Counted from the first letter of the stretch, positions 1 through 7,825 are shown. The stretch: DNA of 10,573 nucleotides from Rhodospirillales bacterium (GCA_016776525.1 JADHTD010000067.1:1-10573), one strand, 5' to 3'. A program made the numbers and translations. Notes: generated by a model not told the origin, from the letters alone.

Positions 1-1313
1 CAAAAGAGACCATCGATGCAGCTGGGTGGGTTGTCACGCCTGGTTTTATTGATGCCCATACCCACGATGATCGCTTGTTGTTGGAGTGCCCCCACATGAC
101 CCCAAAGGTCAGCCAGGGCGTTACAACGGTGGTGGCAGGAAATTGCGGTATCAGTCTCGCCCCCTTTAGCGGCAGAAATGATCCGCCGCCGCCCATGAAC
201 CTGCTGGGGACGAAAGAATGGTACCGCTTTGAGCGGGCGCATGAATATACGGAGGCCCTGGAGGAAACACCAGCTGCGACAAATGCAGTGTTGTTATGTG
301 GGCATTCTTCGCTGCGGGCATCGGTTATGGATGGGTTAAATCGTCAAGCGACGCCTGCCGAAATCGACAAGATGATCATTATGTTGGATGAGGCTCTCGA
401 CGCCGGCTTCGTTGGTCTTTCTACCGGGCTGGCTTACTCCACGGCCCGTGCGGCATCAACCGAGGAGGTTATTGAACTCGCCCGCGTAGTCGCGGACCGA
501 GGTGGCATTCATACCAGCCATATGCGCGACGAAGAAGACTTGGTGCATGAAGCTATCCATGAAACGGTCCGTATTGGTCAAGAAGCCTGTTGTGCATCCG
601 TTATCTCCCATTTCAAAGTGCTTGGTCGGCACAACCATGGGCGTTCGCGTGAAACACTTGCCTTAGTCCAGAAAGCGCAGCGGGATATCAGTCTTGATAT
701 TGATGTGTACCCATACACAGCCAGTTCCACCATCCTTCTAAAAAAATTTATTAACGAGGGGGAAAAGGTCCTGATCACATGGTCTGACCCCCATCCAGAA
801 ATGGCGGGGCGTGATTTGCATGAAATTGCCGCTGAATGGATGACAAGTATTGACGAAACGATTGATCGTCTGAACCCTGCAGGAGCGATCTATTTCAAAA
901 TGGATGAGGAAGATTTAAAACGGATTCTGGCAAGTCCGAATACCATGATTGGGTCAGATGGACTGCCTCACGACAAAAAACCGCATCCCCGCCTGTGGGG
1001 AACATTTCCGCGTGTGCTGGGACGGTATGTGCGTGAGTTGGGTGTGCTAAGTTTGGAACAGGCTGTTCACCGCATGACCGGTGTTCCCGCCCGGGTTTTT
1101 GGCTTGAAGAACCGCGGAACTCTCAGGCCTGGGGCTTGCGCTGATGTGGTCGTCTTTGATCCTCAAACAGTGAACGATACCGCTTCTTATGAAAACCCTG
1201 AGAGGCCTGCGGCTGGCATCTCACTCGTTATGAATGATGGTCAATGGATTTGGCGGGATGGCAAACCCACCGGTGCAACGCCAGGTCGCCAGATTCATCG
1301 AGGGGCCATTTGA
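1..1313 (+). CDS. dan: N-acyl-D-amino-acid deacylase (D-aminoacylase), 5' end cut by window edge
   Basis: Zinc amidohydrolase that releases a free D-amino acid and a carboxylate from N-acyl-D-amino acids, probably in the cytoplasm. The frame is open from base 3, so the gene begins outside the window; 436 residues are visible. The metal motif PGFIDAHTHDD is encoded at 39-71 (HxH at 57-65) and the bridging Cys of GNCG at 144-146. The His of TSHMRDE comes next, then the His of SHFK 30 residues later (609-611), then the Asp of GSDG (957-959). These spacings match H67/H69, C96, H220, H250 and D366 of the characterised Alcaligenes enzyme to within one residue, so about 48 N-terminal residues are missing and the active site looks intact. 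The end has the usual amidohydrolase closing strand (GTLRPGACADVVVFDP). It is convergent with the regulator, with only 4 bp between stops, so it is not in the transporter operon. The TTG at 75 is internal, not the start. Confidence 0.93.
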   Translation, partial: KETIDAAGWVVTPGFIDAHTHDDRLLLECPHMTPKVSQGVTTVVAGNCGISLAPFSGRNDPPPPMNLLGTKEWYRFERAHEYTEALEETPAATNAVLLCGHSSLRASVMDGLNRQATPAEIDKMIIMLDEALDAGFVGLSTGLAYSTARAASTEEVIELARVVADRGGIHTSHMRDEEDLVHEAIHETVRIGQEACCASVISHFKVLGRHNHGRSRETLALVQKAQRDISLDIDVYPYTASSTILLKKFINEGEKVLITWSDPHPEMAGRDLHEIAAEWMTSIDETIDRLNPAGAIYFKMDEEDLKRILASPNTMIGSDGLPHDKKPHPRLWGTFPRVLGRYVRELGVLSLEQAVHRMTGVPARVFGLKNRGTLRPGACADVVVFDPQTVNDTASYENPERPAAGISLVMNDGQWIWRDGKPTGATPGRQIHRGAI

Positions 1314-1317
1314 ACAA

Positions 1318-2211
1318 TTAGCATGGCTCGCTCTTTTCCGGCTGGATAAGGTCGCCGAAGGCATCATGGAGGTCTTCGATTTCAGAGAGCCGTGCCCAGG
1401 CAGGGTCGCCGATGTTAAGCGCAACGCTAGAACACAGAAAATTCAGGATGGTTAGGCCGGAAACGTAGGAATCGAAAAGATTGGCTCCTTGGTTTTTACA
1501 GGTCAGGGTCACAGTCGCCAGGTCAGCCGTTTTACGGGCCGTGCTATCGGCGATCAAAACCGAATTAGCGCCACGAACGCCAGCCGTCTCGAGAAGTTGA
1601 GGCAAAGCGTGAGGACGACGGCGAAAGCCGACAGCCAGTATGGCATCATCCTTTCCAAGACCAACAATCTGCTCCGGTGAAGACAGGCCATTGGGGCCGA
1701 GCAGGCGGACATCGGGCTTGATGGAATTCAGAACCATAAAAGCGTAGGACGCGAGTGAATGGCTGTTGCGAAAACCGACGACGAGGATACGTCGCGCGTT
1801 GGCAAGGATGCCGGTCGCCCGCGCCAGATCCTGGGGGGGGATTTCCTCTGCGGTTTGTGTCAAGTTGTGAATATCGTTGGCCACATGGCGGCCGAGATTG
1901 CCGCGGCCCTGAAGCGGCTCGGTCAATTCCGCCAGCGCCTCAAGTGGCGAACCCCAGGGTCGCGATTGTAGTGCCTGGCGGCGTGCATGACGGAAATCGG
2001 TGTATCCGAGTTTTTGGAAGAATCGTGCTGTCGTTGCCTTTGAAACACTGGCCTCGAGCGCCAGTTCCGTTGCTGAATAACGCGCCAAGTCTCCATGGCA
2101 TTTGATCAGCGCATCAGCCAGCCTGAGTTCTGCTGGTGAGAATATGTCATAGGCTCCGAAAATCCGTTTTTCGAGACTGTCTTCACTGTCCTCATGATCA
2201 TTCCCGCCCAT
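1318..2211 (-). CDS. RpiR/MurR-family transcriptional regulator (HTH + SIS domain)
   Basis: DNA-binding regulator, probably the local controller of the divergent TRAP operon. From the ATG at 2211 it has 297 residues. An acidic tail (1-15) is followed by the RpiR N-terminal helical domain (about 20-82), with the helix-turn-helix around residues 46-70 (ATELALEASVSKATTARFF). A SIS sugar/phosphate-isomerase-type domain (about 128-262, starting ILVVGFRNSHSLASY) probably senses the effector. In-frame starts also exist at 2238 (ATG) and 2268 (TTG). I chose 2211 because GGGAA lies about 7 bases upstream and the residues before it are AT-rich, non-family-like sequence. The TTG start would also place the coding region inside the palindrome at 2259-2275. 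The effector is not readable from sequence; in this family it is often a phosphosugar, but here the neighbours suggest an amino-acid derivative. The stop lies 4 bp from that of the convergent deacylase gene. Confidence 0.9.
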   Translation of the reverse strand: MGGNDHEDSEDSLEKRIFGAYDIFSPAELRLADALIKCHGDLARYSATELALEASVSKATTARFFQKLGYTDFRHARRQALQSRPWGSPLEALAELTEPLQGRGNLGRHVANDIHNLTQTAEEIPPQDLARATGILANARRILVVGFRNSHSLASYAFMVLNSIKPDVRLLGPNGLSSPEQIVGLGKDDAILAVGFRRRPHALPQLLETAGVRGANSVLIADSTARKTADLATVTLTCKNQGANLFDSYVSGLTILNFLCSSVALNIGDPAWARLSEIEDLHDAFGDLIQPEKSEPC

Positions 2212-2258
2212 GTCGTATTCCCGTCGTATAAATTTCATGAAACGAAAATTCCAAAAAA

Positions 2259-2287
2259 TATTGACCAAGTCAATAAATTAGGGTCAA
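2259..2287. promoter_or_regulatory. Candidate RpiR operator: 17-bp palindrome plus third half-site
   Basis: TATTGAC-caa-GTCAATA at 2259-2275 is a perfect inverted repeat with 7-bp arms and a 3-bp centre. A further GGTCAA at 2282-2287 pairs with TTGACC at 2261-2266, giving three TTGAC/GTCAA half-sites in 27 bp. It lies between the divergent regulator and transporter genes and covers the -35 of the best transporter promoter, as expected of an autoregulated repressor site. Binding by this regulator is inferred. Confidence 0.55.
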
Positions 2288-2289
2288 AT
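2261..2289 (+). promoter_or_regulatory. Candidate sigma70-type promoter for the TRAP/catabolic operon
   Basis: TTGACC (2261-2266, 5 of 6 to consensus) is followed after 17 bp by TCAAAT (2284-2289, 4 of 6). It would give an AT-rich leader of about 70 bases before the first transporter gene. The -35 lies inside the palindrome, so binding there would block polymerase. A weaker alternative is TTAAGT (2306-2311) with TATTTT (2330-2335), 18 bp apart. Confidence 0.35.
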
Positions 2290-2367
2290 TTACCTCATTA
2301 AAACATTAAGTATCTAAAAAGTAACAGAATATTTTAGGCTCAATAAGAAAAAAGAATTTCAATACAG

Positions 2368-2886
2368 ATGGTTAAGGCCTCAAACCTTCGCGGTACGATG
2401 TGGTTGTTCGGTGAAAAACTGAATTGGTGGGTGGAGCGAGTCTGCGTCGTTCTGGTGGCTGCGCTGGTGCTTGATGTCTGGTTTGGCATTATAGCGCGCT
2501 ACGTTCTCGAGTTGGGCCTCACCTGGACCGAGGAACTGGCCCGTTACATCATGATCTGGGCAGCCTTGCTGGCGGTATCGTGCGCCGCCCATCGACGAGA
2601 GCACATTGGTCTCGATTTCCTGTCGCGGCTGCTGCGGCCATTGCCGAGGATGATTTTACAGACGGCAATTGATTTCTTGGGGATCGCATTTTTCGTGTTT
2701 CTTTGCATTTATGGGGTTGGCATGGCCGTCGACGGCGCCAGCCAGTTTGCGATGATTTTCGGCATGACAATGATGGTGCCCTACGCATCCGTCCCAGTCG
2801 CCGCAGGGTTGACGGCGCTGCAAATTTTTATCGCGGCGATAAAACCCGTTGTTGAGACTGAACCGTCAGAGGGGCAGTCCGGATGA
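2368..2886 (+). CDS. dctQ: TRAP transporter small permease subunit (DctQ family)
   Basis: Small integral membrane subunit of a tripartite ATP-independent periplasmic transporter; it pairs with the large permease to drive sodium-coupled uptake of a ligand delivered by the binding protein. The 172 residues are typical length. Four membrane segments are visible at roughly 24-46, 58-75, 97-120 and 138-160. The family signature between segments 1 and 2 is clear (LTWTEELARYIMIWAALL, then HRREHIGLD at about 75-83). The tail after 160 is short and polar. The start at 2368 has only a weak purine-rich upstream stretch (AAGAA); an in-frame ATG at 2398 is possible and would remove ten residues without touching a membrane segment. 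Its stop overlaps the start of the large permease by 4 bp (ATGA), implying translational coupling. It is the first gene of the operon. Confidence 0.93.
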   Translation: MVKASNLRGTMWLFGEKLNWWVERVCVVLVAALVLDVWFGIIARYVLELGLTWTEELARYIMIWAALLAVSCAAHRREHIGLDFLSRLLRPLPRMILQTAIDFLGIAFFVFLCIYGVGMAVDGASQFAMIFGMTMMVPYASVPVAAGLTALQIFIAAIKPVVETEPSEGQSG

Positions 2887-4163
2887 TCATCGTTATAGGC
2901 ATGTTTTTTGGTCTTATCCTGGTCGGTGTGCCAATTGGTTATGTTCTCGGCATTGCCGGCGTCGCCGGGCTGGTGCAGATCGGCGGCGATAATTTTCTCT
3001 CCATGGCCGCCCAGCGGTTTTTCGGAGGCTTGAATCTCTTTACCTTCATGGCTATGCCGTTCTTTATTCTGGCCGGTGAAATCATGAACCGGTCGGGCAT
3101 CACGGGAAGGCTTGCTGAATTCGCCGATGCTCTGGTCGGTTATCTCAGGGGGGGATTGGCCCACTCGAACATGGTTGCTTCGGTACTCTTCGCGGGTATG
3201 ACCGGAGCCGCAGTTTCGGACGCGGCGGCGTTTGGCAACACTCTGGTTCCTGCAATGGTAAAAAAAGGTTATTCACGCCCCTTCGCCTGCGCGGTCACTG
3301 CGGCCGGGTCCATTATCGGGCCAACCATTCCACCTTCGAACCTGATGGTTATCTACGGTTCGCTGATGGGAGTTTCCATTGCCGGATTATTCGCCGCCGG
3401 TATTTTACCAGGCCTTTTGATTTGTCTGGTTTGCATGGCGGTCATCGCCGCGCTTGGACGGCATCTCGGTTTGCCCAAAAGCGAAGAGGGACCAAGTCTG
3501 GCGCGTATCCTGACCGCTTTCCGCTATAGTTTTCTGGCAATCCTGATGCCGGTCATCATACTCGGCGGTATTCTTTCCGGCGTGGTGACCCCGACCGAGG
3601 CCGCGGCCATCGCCGTATTTTATGCTCTTTTCGTCGGCATTGTCGTCTACCGCGCCCTAAGCGTTAACGACATTATCGAAATGTTGATCCGGACGTCCCG
3701 GATCACCGGCATCGTATTCCTGATTATCGCGTCGGCGTCGATTCTTGGCTGGTGGATGACGTTCATGCAAATACCGCAAACCATTGCCGCATGGTTCCTG
3801 TCGATGTCGGATGACCCGAACGTCATCATCGCGCTGATTTTGGGCCTGCTGCTGATGGTCGGGATGTTCATGGACATCAATGCGGCGCTGATCATCCTGG
3901 CGCCTGTTCTGGCCCCGCTGACTCTGGCCATCGGAATGGACCCGGTTCACGCTGGGATCATGATCATTCTTGCCCTTAATATTTCCCTGATGACGCCGCC
4001 TGTCGGCGCCTGCCTGTTTGTGCTCTCGTCTGTTACCGGAGAGCGCATCGAACGGATCAGTAAGTCGCTGATTCCGTTTCTCATCGCCGAGGTCGCCATT
4101 CTTGTGCTTATCGCATTCTGGTCCGATCTCACGATGTTCGTCCCGCGGTTGCTCGGAATGTAA
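2883..4163 (+). CDS. dctM: TRAP transporter large permease subunit (DctM family)
   Basis: Large membrane subunit that forms the sodium-dependent transport pathway of the TRAP system. The 426 residues are the usual length and nearly all hydrophobic, with about 11-12 membrane segments. Family landmarks are in order: MPFFILAGEIM (58-68), GMTGAAVSDAAAFG (105-118), IIGPTIPPSN (144-153), the mid-protein PTEAAA (237-242), FMDINAALIILAPVLAPL (329-346) and MTPPVGACLFV (370-380). The two halves show the inverted-repeat hairpin logic of the family, with the PTIPPS and MTPPVG loops in matching places. It begins with an ATGA overlap on the small permease gene. A 52-bp gap with a T-run (4190-4197), but no convincing stem, separates it from the binding-protein gene. 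No disruption is seen. Confidence 0.96.
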   Translation: MIIVIGMFFGLILVGVPIGYVLGIAGVAGLVQIGGDNFLSMAAQRFFGGLNLFTFMAMPFFILAGEIMNRSGITGRLAEFADALVGYLRGGLAHSNMVASVLFAGMTGAAVSDAAAFGNTLVPAMVKKGYSRPFACAVTAAGSIIGPTIPPSNLMVIYGSLMGVSIAGLFAAGILPGLLICLVCMAVIAALGRHLGLPKSEEGPSLARILTAFRYSFLAILMPVIILGGILSGVVTPTEAAAIAVFYALFVGIVVYRALSVNDIIEMLIRTSRITGIVFLIIASASILGWWMTFMQIPQTIAAWFLSMSDDPNVIIALILGLLLMVGMFMDINAALIILAPVLAPLTLAIGMDPVHAGIMIILALNISLMTPPVGACLFVLSSVTGERIERISKSLIPFLIAEVAILVLIAFWSDLTMFVPRLLGM

Positions 4164-4204
4164 ATGACTGCGGATAAATCAATCATAATTTTTTTCAACC
4201 AACC

Positions 4205-4210
4205 AGGAGG
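4205..4210 (+). promoter_or_regulatory. Strong ribosome binding site for the TRAP binding protein
   Basis: AGGAGG, a full Shine-Dalgarno match, lies 5 bases before the ATG at 4216. It is the strongest site in the window; the other operon genes have weak or shorter sites. This fits the usual need for more binding protein than permease. Confidence 0.8.
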
Positions 4211-4215
4211 TTAAC

Positions 4216-5247
4216 ATGAAGTACGGAAAATTGCTTGTAGCGGCGGGACTCATCGCCAGTGTCGGTCTCGGAGCGACCACCGCCCACGCGGAGAAAGTTC
4301 TCAAGCTTTCTCATCTTAATAAAAATGATCCGTTTGATAACTCGACAGGAGCCATGGCAACGGTCTTCAAAAGCCTGGTCGAATCGGGTACCAACGGAAC
4401 GGTCAAGGTTCAGTTGTTTCCTTCGGGACAGCTTGGCAAAGATGCCGAAGTATTGCAGCAGGTGAAGGCGGGCGTTATTCAATCCGGTATTCACTCGACG
4501 GGTGGGTTCTCTTCCGTCTATCCGTTGATCGGCGCTCTCGACGTACCTTTCGCCTTTCCTAATATTTCAGCTACTTACAAGGTCTTTGATGGTTCCTTCG
4601 GCAAGAAATTGTCTGGCAGCATCGAAAGCAAAACCGGCATGCATGTTCTTGGTTTTGGAGATTCCGGCGGTTTCTTCAATTTCACCAATTCGAAGCGTCC
4701 GGTCAAAACCCTTGCCGACTTCAAGGGGCTGAAAATCCGCACTATGGGCCTCGAAACCCATAAGGGGCTCGTCTCATCTCTTGGCGGTCAACCGGCCGGA
4801 ATCGCCTGGTCCGAAGTCTACACCGCATTGCAGACCGGAGTCGCCGATGGTCAGATGAACCCGGTTCCGATCATCGCCTTTGCCAAGTTCAACGAAGTGC
4901 AAAAATATCTGACGTTGAGCGGTCACCTGTTCACGCCCTATGTTTGGGTCATGAACAAAGGGTTCTTCAACGGACTCACGGCGAGTGAAAAAGATGTTGT
5001 CGCTTATGCAGCACGTTCTGCGATTACCGCCGGGCGTGGCATCAGCCGTATTATCGAGGCTTCCGAGCGTGGTCTGCCGGCCCTTGCCAAGGATCTGGAA
5101 GTCTATTCTCTGCCTGCTTCCGAAAAGGCGAAGTTCCAGGCTGCGGCGCTTCCAGTCATCAAGGGGGTTATCAAGACCAAACTTGGTGCTGAAGGCGAAG
5201 ACATGATGAATGCTTACATAACGGCGATCAAAGACGCCACCAAGTAA
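4216..5247 (+). CDS. dctP: TRAP transporter periplasmic substrate-binding protein (DctP family)
   Basis: Secreted ligand-binding subunit that captures the substrate in the periplasm and delivers it to the permeases. The 343-residue product starts with a Sec signal peptide (positive MKYGK, hydrophobic core, cleavage after A-H-A at about residue 25). The mature part has family landmarks: FPSGQLGKDAEVLQQVKAG (68-86) and FKGLKIRTMG (169-178). R175 is the conserved arginine that binds the ligand carboxylate in characterised members. AWSEVYTALQTGVADGQ follows (197-213). Many relatives read DGQE-N-P at that point; here it is DGQMNP (211-216), with Met214 replacing the acidic residue, which may bear on ligand choice. 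The arginine predicts a carboxylate ligand; the neighbouring enzymes suggest an N-substituted amino acid. A GC-rich stem-loop follows the gene. Confidence 0.95.
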   Translation: MKYGKLLVAAGLIASVGLGATTAHAEKVLKLSHLNKNDPFDNSTGAMATVFKSLVESGTNGTVKVQLFPSGQLGKDAEVLQQVKAGVIQSGIHSTGGFSSVYPLIGALDVPFAFPNISATYKVFDGSFGKKLSGSIESKTGMHVLGFGDSGGFFNFTNSKRPVKTLADFKGLKIRTMGLETHKGLVSSLGGQPAGIAWSEVYTALQTGVADGQMNPVPIIAFAKFNEVQKYLTLSGHLFTPYVWVMNKGFFNGLTASEKDVVAYAARSAITAGRGISRIIEASERGLPALAKDLEVYSLPASEKAKFQAAALPVIKGVIKTKLGAEGEDMMNAYITAIKDATK

Positions 5248-5275
5248 CCATTCACGGTTTCTTTCTGTGGGGAAC

Positions 5276-5316
5276 GGGCCGCACGGCGAACCGCGCGGCC
5301 CTTCCTTCCGGGAAGG
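5276..5316 (+). terminator. Intercistronic stem-loops: partial terminator or mRNA stabiliser
   Basis: GGGCCGC (5276-5282) pairs perfectly with GCGGCCC (5295-5301). Inside, CGG/CCG pairs around a CGAA tetraloop after one A-C mismatch, giving a 10-pair hairpin. A second, small hairpin follows (CCTTC/GAAGG, 5304-5316). The bases after the first stem are TTCCTT, not a clean T-run; a T5 run lies further on at 5336-5340. This fits an attenuating or 3'-end-protecting element between the binding-protein gene and the enzyme genes better than a full terminator. Confidence 0.5.
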
Positions 5317-5345
5317 TCCATCATGATTAAGAGTCTTTTTCCAGA

Positions 5346-6593
5346 ATGACTAAAATTCTACCCAATTGCCCTTTTTCAATCATTGGCAACCCCAATGCCG
5401 CTATCGCCGCGCCATATGGTGCTGAGCAGGCGGCTGTTCTCAGTGCAGAAGGATTGCAGAGGGCGCGCCGTGAAATTACAACATGGCCGGGCTATCAGTT
5501 GACGCCGCTGGTCAAGATGCCTGGGGTTGCCCGTGCCGCCAAAGTCGACTCCCTATACTATAAGGACGAAAGCGGACGGTTTGGACTTGGCAGTTTTAAG
5601 CCATTGGGTGGCGCCTATGCGGTATTCCACGTAATTGAGAAAGAAATCCGCCGGACCATCGGCAAGGAAGTAACCAGCATTGACTTACTGGATGGCAAGC
5701 ATCGAGATGTCGTCGCCGGTGTCACGATTTGCGCTGCGACCGATGGCAACCATGGTCGTTCGGTGGCTTGGGGTTCCCGGATGTTCGGTTGCCGTTGCGT
5801 GATCTACATAAACGAAGCCGTCAGTGAAGGTCGTGAGAGAGCCATTGCTTCATATGGTGCGGAGGTTCGTCGTGCTCCCGGATCGTTTGACGACGCAGTG
5901 CGCATGGCTAGCAAAACATCTGCGATCAAAGGCTGGCACGTTGTACCCGACACCGCGGCCGGGGGCAACGCCGAAGCTTCAGGCAACGTCATGCAAGGCT
6001 ATGCTCTGCTAGCCGATGAGGTGGTTTCTCAGTTGCCGGCTGACCGGCCAGCAAGCCATCTTTTCGTTCAGGCCGGTGTTGGCGGTCTGGCGGCGGCGGT
6101 CTGCGGACAATTCTGGCAGGCCTACGATGAAACGCGGCCTATCACGGTAATGGTTGAACCGCATAATGCCGCTTGCTGGTTCGAGAGCCTTAAGGCGGCT
6201 GAGCCCGTTGTCGTGGCCGGTGAGATGGATACCCTAATGGCGGGCCTTGCCTGCGGGGAACCGTCCCCACTGGCTTGGCCGATTATGAAGACGGGCGCTC
6301 ATGCCGCCATGACTATCCCCGACGCGGCCGCCGCCGAAACCATGCGACTGCTGGCGGCAGGAGGAAACGGCGACCAACCCATCGTCGGCGGCGAGTCCGG
6401 GGTCGCCGGTCTGGCGGGTTTTCTGCTGGCCAGTCAGGACGCCGAAGCGCGGGCGTTGCTTGGCCTCGACGAAACCAGCCGGGTCGTCGTAATCGGTTCG
6501 GAAGGGGACACCGATGCGGAAGCCTATAACACAATTGTCGGTCGTTCGGGCGACGTGGTTCGCGCTTCGGCTACCCAGGGGAACTGGTCATGA
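5346..6593 (+). CDS. dpaL: 2,3-diaminopropionate ammonia-lyase (PLP fold type II)
   Basis: Cytoplasmic PLP enzyme converting 2,3-diaminopropionate to pyruvate and two ammonia; the E. coli relative (YgeX) accepts both D and L forms. The 415 residues are close to the roughly 400 usual. The PLP lysine is K85 in GLGSFKPLGGAYAV. D133 in ATDGNHG and D202 in VPDTA stand 69 residues apart, the same spacing as the two catalytic aspartates (D120, D189) known from E. coli. The phosphate-binding loop is QAGVGGLAAAV (242-252), and GSEGDTD (384-390) is the C-terminal ring-nitrogen region. The start at 5346 has no good ribosome site close by (AAGAG is about 12 bases upstream), so translation may be modest. 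The stop overlaps the next start by 4 bp (ATGA), coupling it to the M20 hydrolase. Activity on another 3-substituted amino acid cannot be excluded. Confidence 0.92.
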   Translation: MTKILPNCPFSIIGNPNAAIAAPYGAEQAAVLSAEGLQRARREITTWPGYQLTPLVKMPGVARAAKVDSLYYKDESGRFGLGSFKPLGGAYAVFHVIEKEIRRTIGKEVTSIDLLDGKHRDVVAGVTICAATDGNHGRSVAWGSRMFGCRCVIYINEAVSEGRERAIASYGAEVRRAPGSFDDAVRMASKTSAIKGWHVVPDTAAGGNAEASGNVMQGYALLADEVVSQLPADRPASHLFVQAGVGGLAAAVCGQFWQAYDETRPITVMVEPHNAACWFESLKAAEPVVVAGEMDTLMAGLACGEPSPLAWPIMKTGAHAAMTIPDAAAAETMRLLAAGGNGDQPIVGGESGVAGLAGFLLASQDAEARALLGLDETSRVVVIGSEGDTDAEAYNTIVGRSGDVVRASATQGNWS

Positions 6594-7825
6594 GTCTCTC
6601 GAATTTGACCGTCGATGGGGATCGTTTGATTCATCGGCTCGAAGAACTGGCTAAGATAGGTGCTTTGGAAGGCGGCGGTTGTTGCCGTCTGGCGCTCAGC
6701 GAGGAGGATCGCCAAGGGCGTGACCGGGTCGTCGGTTGGATGCGTGACCTTGGTCTTGCGGTGTCAATTGATGGTATTGGCAATGTCATCGGCATCCGTG
6801 CGGGCAGTGAAGATGGGCCGCCGGTCATGGTCGGCTCGCATATCGATACCGTAAGGACCGGCGGCATCTATGACGGATGCTTGGGCGTCATCGCCGGGCT
6901 TGAAGTAATACAGACCCTTAATGATGCCGGGATCACTACCCGGCGTCCGCTGGCGGTGGCGTTTTTCACCAACGAGGAAGGGGCTCGGTTCGCTCCGGAC
7001 ATGATGGGCAGCGCCGTCCACCAAGGATTTCTTGACCTTGATGAGGCTTTAGCCGTGACCGGGATCGATGGGACTGTGGTTGGCGAGGAACTACAAAAAA
7101 TAAGCTACTGCGGCGACGCCGAGACAGGGCATTTTCGCGCACACTGTTTCATCGAGATGCATGTCGAGCAAGGTCCTGTCCTTGATGCAGAAGGCACTGC
7201 CATAGGTGTCGTTGAAGGAGTGCAGGGAATTTCCTGGACTGAGCTTGTGATCGGTGGCGTGTCCAATCACGCCGGAACGACGCCAATGCGCATGCGCTGC
7301 GATGCCGCCGTCGTTTCCGCCAGGATTGCTGTCGAAGCGCGGTCCATTGCGGAAGATATGGGTGGCGATCAGGTGGCGACGGCCGGAGTTGTCGAAGTGG
7401 CGCCCGGTCTGGTCAATGTTGTGCCAAACCGGGCATTGATGACCGTCGATCTTCGCAACACCGATGAACGGTTGCTGCAACAGGCGGAAGCCCGTCTGTT
7501 TTCCTACGCCGACAAGGTGGCGAGCGATGAGGGGGCGACTATCGAACGTCGGACTCTGGCCCGCTTTGCGCCGGTGGATTTTGCGCCGGAGATGACCGAC
7601 CTGATTGAAAAAATTGCCAAAGGACAGGACCTATCGACCCGGCGTATGCCCTCCGGCGCCGGTCATGATGCGCAGATGTTCGCCCCCAATTGCCCGACGG
7701 CGATGATTTTTGTGCCCAGCCGAGACGGCATTAGTCACAACATTGAGGAATTCACTAAGCCCGGCGACATTCAGGCCGGGGCCAATGTGTTGCTCCACGT
7801 TGTCTTGGAAAAAGCGGAAAGTTAA
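6590..7825 (+). CDS. M20-family N-carbamoyl-L-amino-acid hydrolase / allantoate amidohydrolase-type enzyme
   Basis: Two-metal hydrolase of the hydantoinase/carbamoylase subfamily. Members cleave the ureido group of N-carbamoyl-L-amino acids, beta-ureidopropionate or allantoate to the amine, CO2 and ammonia. The 411 residues are the normal length. Candidate metal ligands are H84 (GSHIDTV), D95 (GGIYDGCLGV), E130 (TNEEGARF, with E129 as general base), H191 (EMHVEQGPVL) and H383 (GISHN). The dimerisation domain runs from about 212 to 328 and includes SNHAGTTPM. R289 in VDLRN fits the conserved substrate-carboxylate arginine, and GAGHDAQ is at 356-362. Exact substrate cannot be read from the sequence; stereoselectivity for L is a family expectation. 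It is coupled to the ammonia-lyase by a 4-bp overlap and followed after 10 bp by the D-carbamoylase. E. coli also places an M20 hydrolase next to its diaminopropionate lyase, but of a different subfamily. Confidence 0.9.
   Translation: MSLSNLTVDGDRLIHRLEELAKIGALEGGGCCRLALSEEDRQGRDRVVGWMRDLGLAVSIDGIGNVIGIRAGSEDGPPVMVGSHIDTVRTGGIYDGCLGVIAGLEVIQTLNDAGITTRRPLAVAFFTNEEGARFAPDMMGSAVHQGFLDLDEALAVTGIDGTVVGEELQKISYCGDAETGHFRAHCFIEMHVEQGPVLDAEGTAIGVVEGVQGISWTELVIGGVSNHAGTTPMRMRCDAAVVSARIAVEARSIAEDMGGDQVATAGVVEVAPGLVNVVPNRALMTVDLRNTDERLLQQAEARLFSYADKVASDEGATIERRTLARFAPVDFAPEMTDLIEKIAKGQDLSTRRMPSGAGHDAQMFAPNCPTAMIFVPSRDGISHNIEEFTKPGDIQAGANVLLHVVLEKAES

Noticed and set aside
2212..2268. Longer start (TTG 2268 or ATG 2238) for the RpiR regulator
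   Set aside because: The added residues are unlike the family and the TTG lies in the centre of the palindrome. The ATG at 2238 remains possible but has a poorer upstream site.
4164..4215. T-run before the binding-protein gene as a terminator
   Set aside because: No convincing GC stem precedes TTTTTTT at 4190-4197, and the gap is short with a strong ribosome site, so read-through of the TRAP operon is more likely.
6590..7825. Reading the M20 enzyme specifically as allantoate amidohydrolase of a purine pathway
   Set aside because: The fold and ligands fit, but no allantoinase, ureidoglycolate or urease gene is nearby; the D-carbamoylase and diaminopropionate lyase context favours a carbamoyl-amino-acid role.
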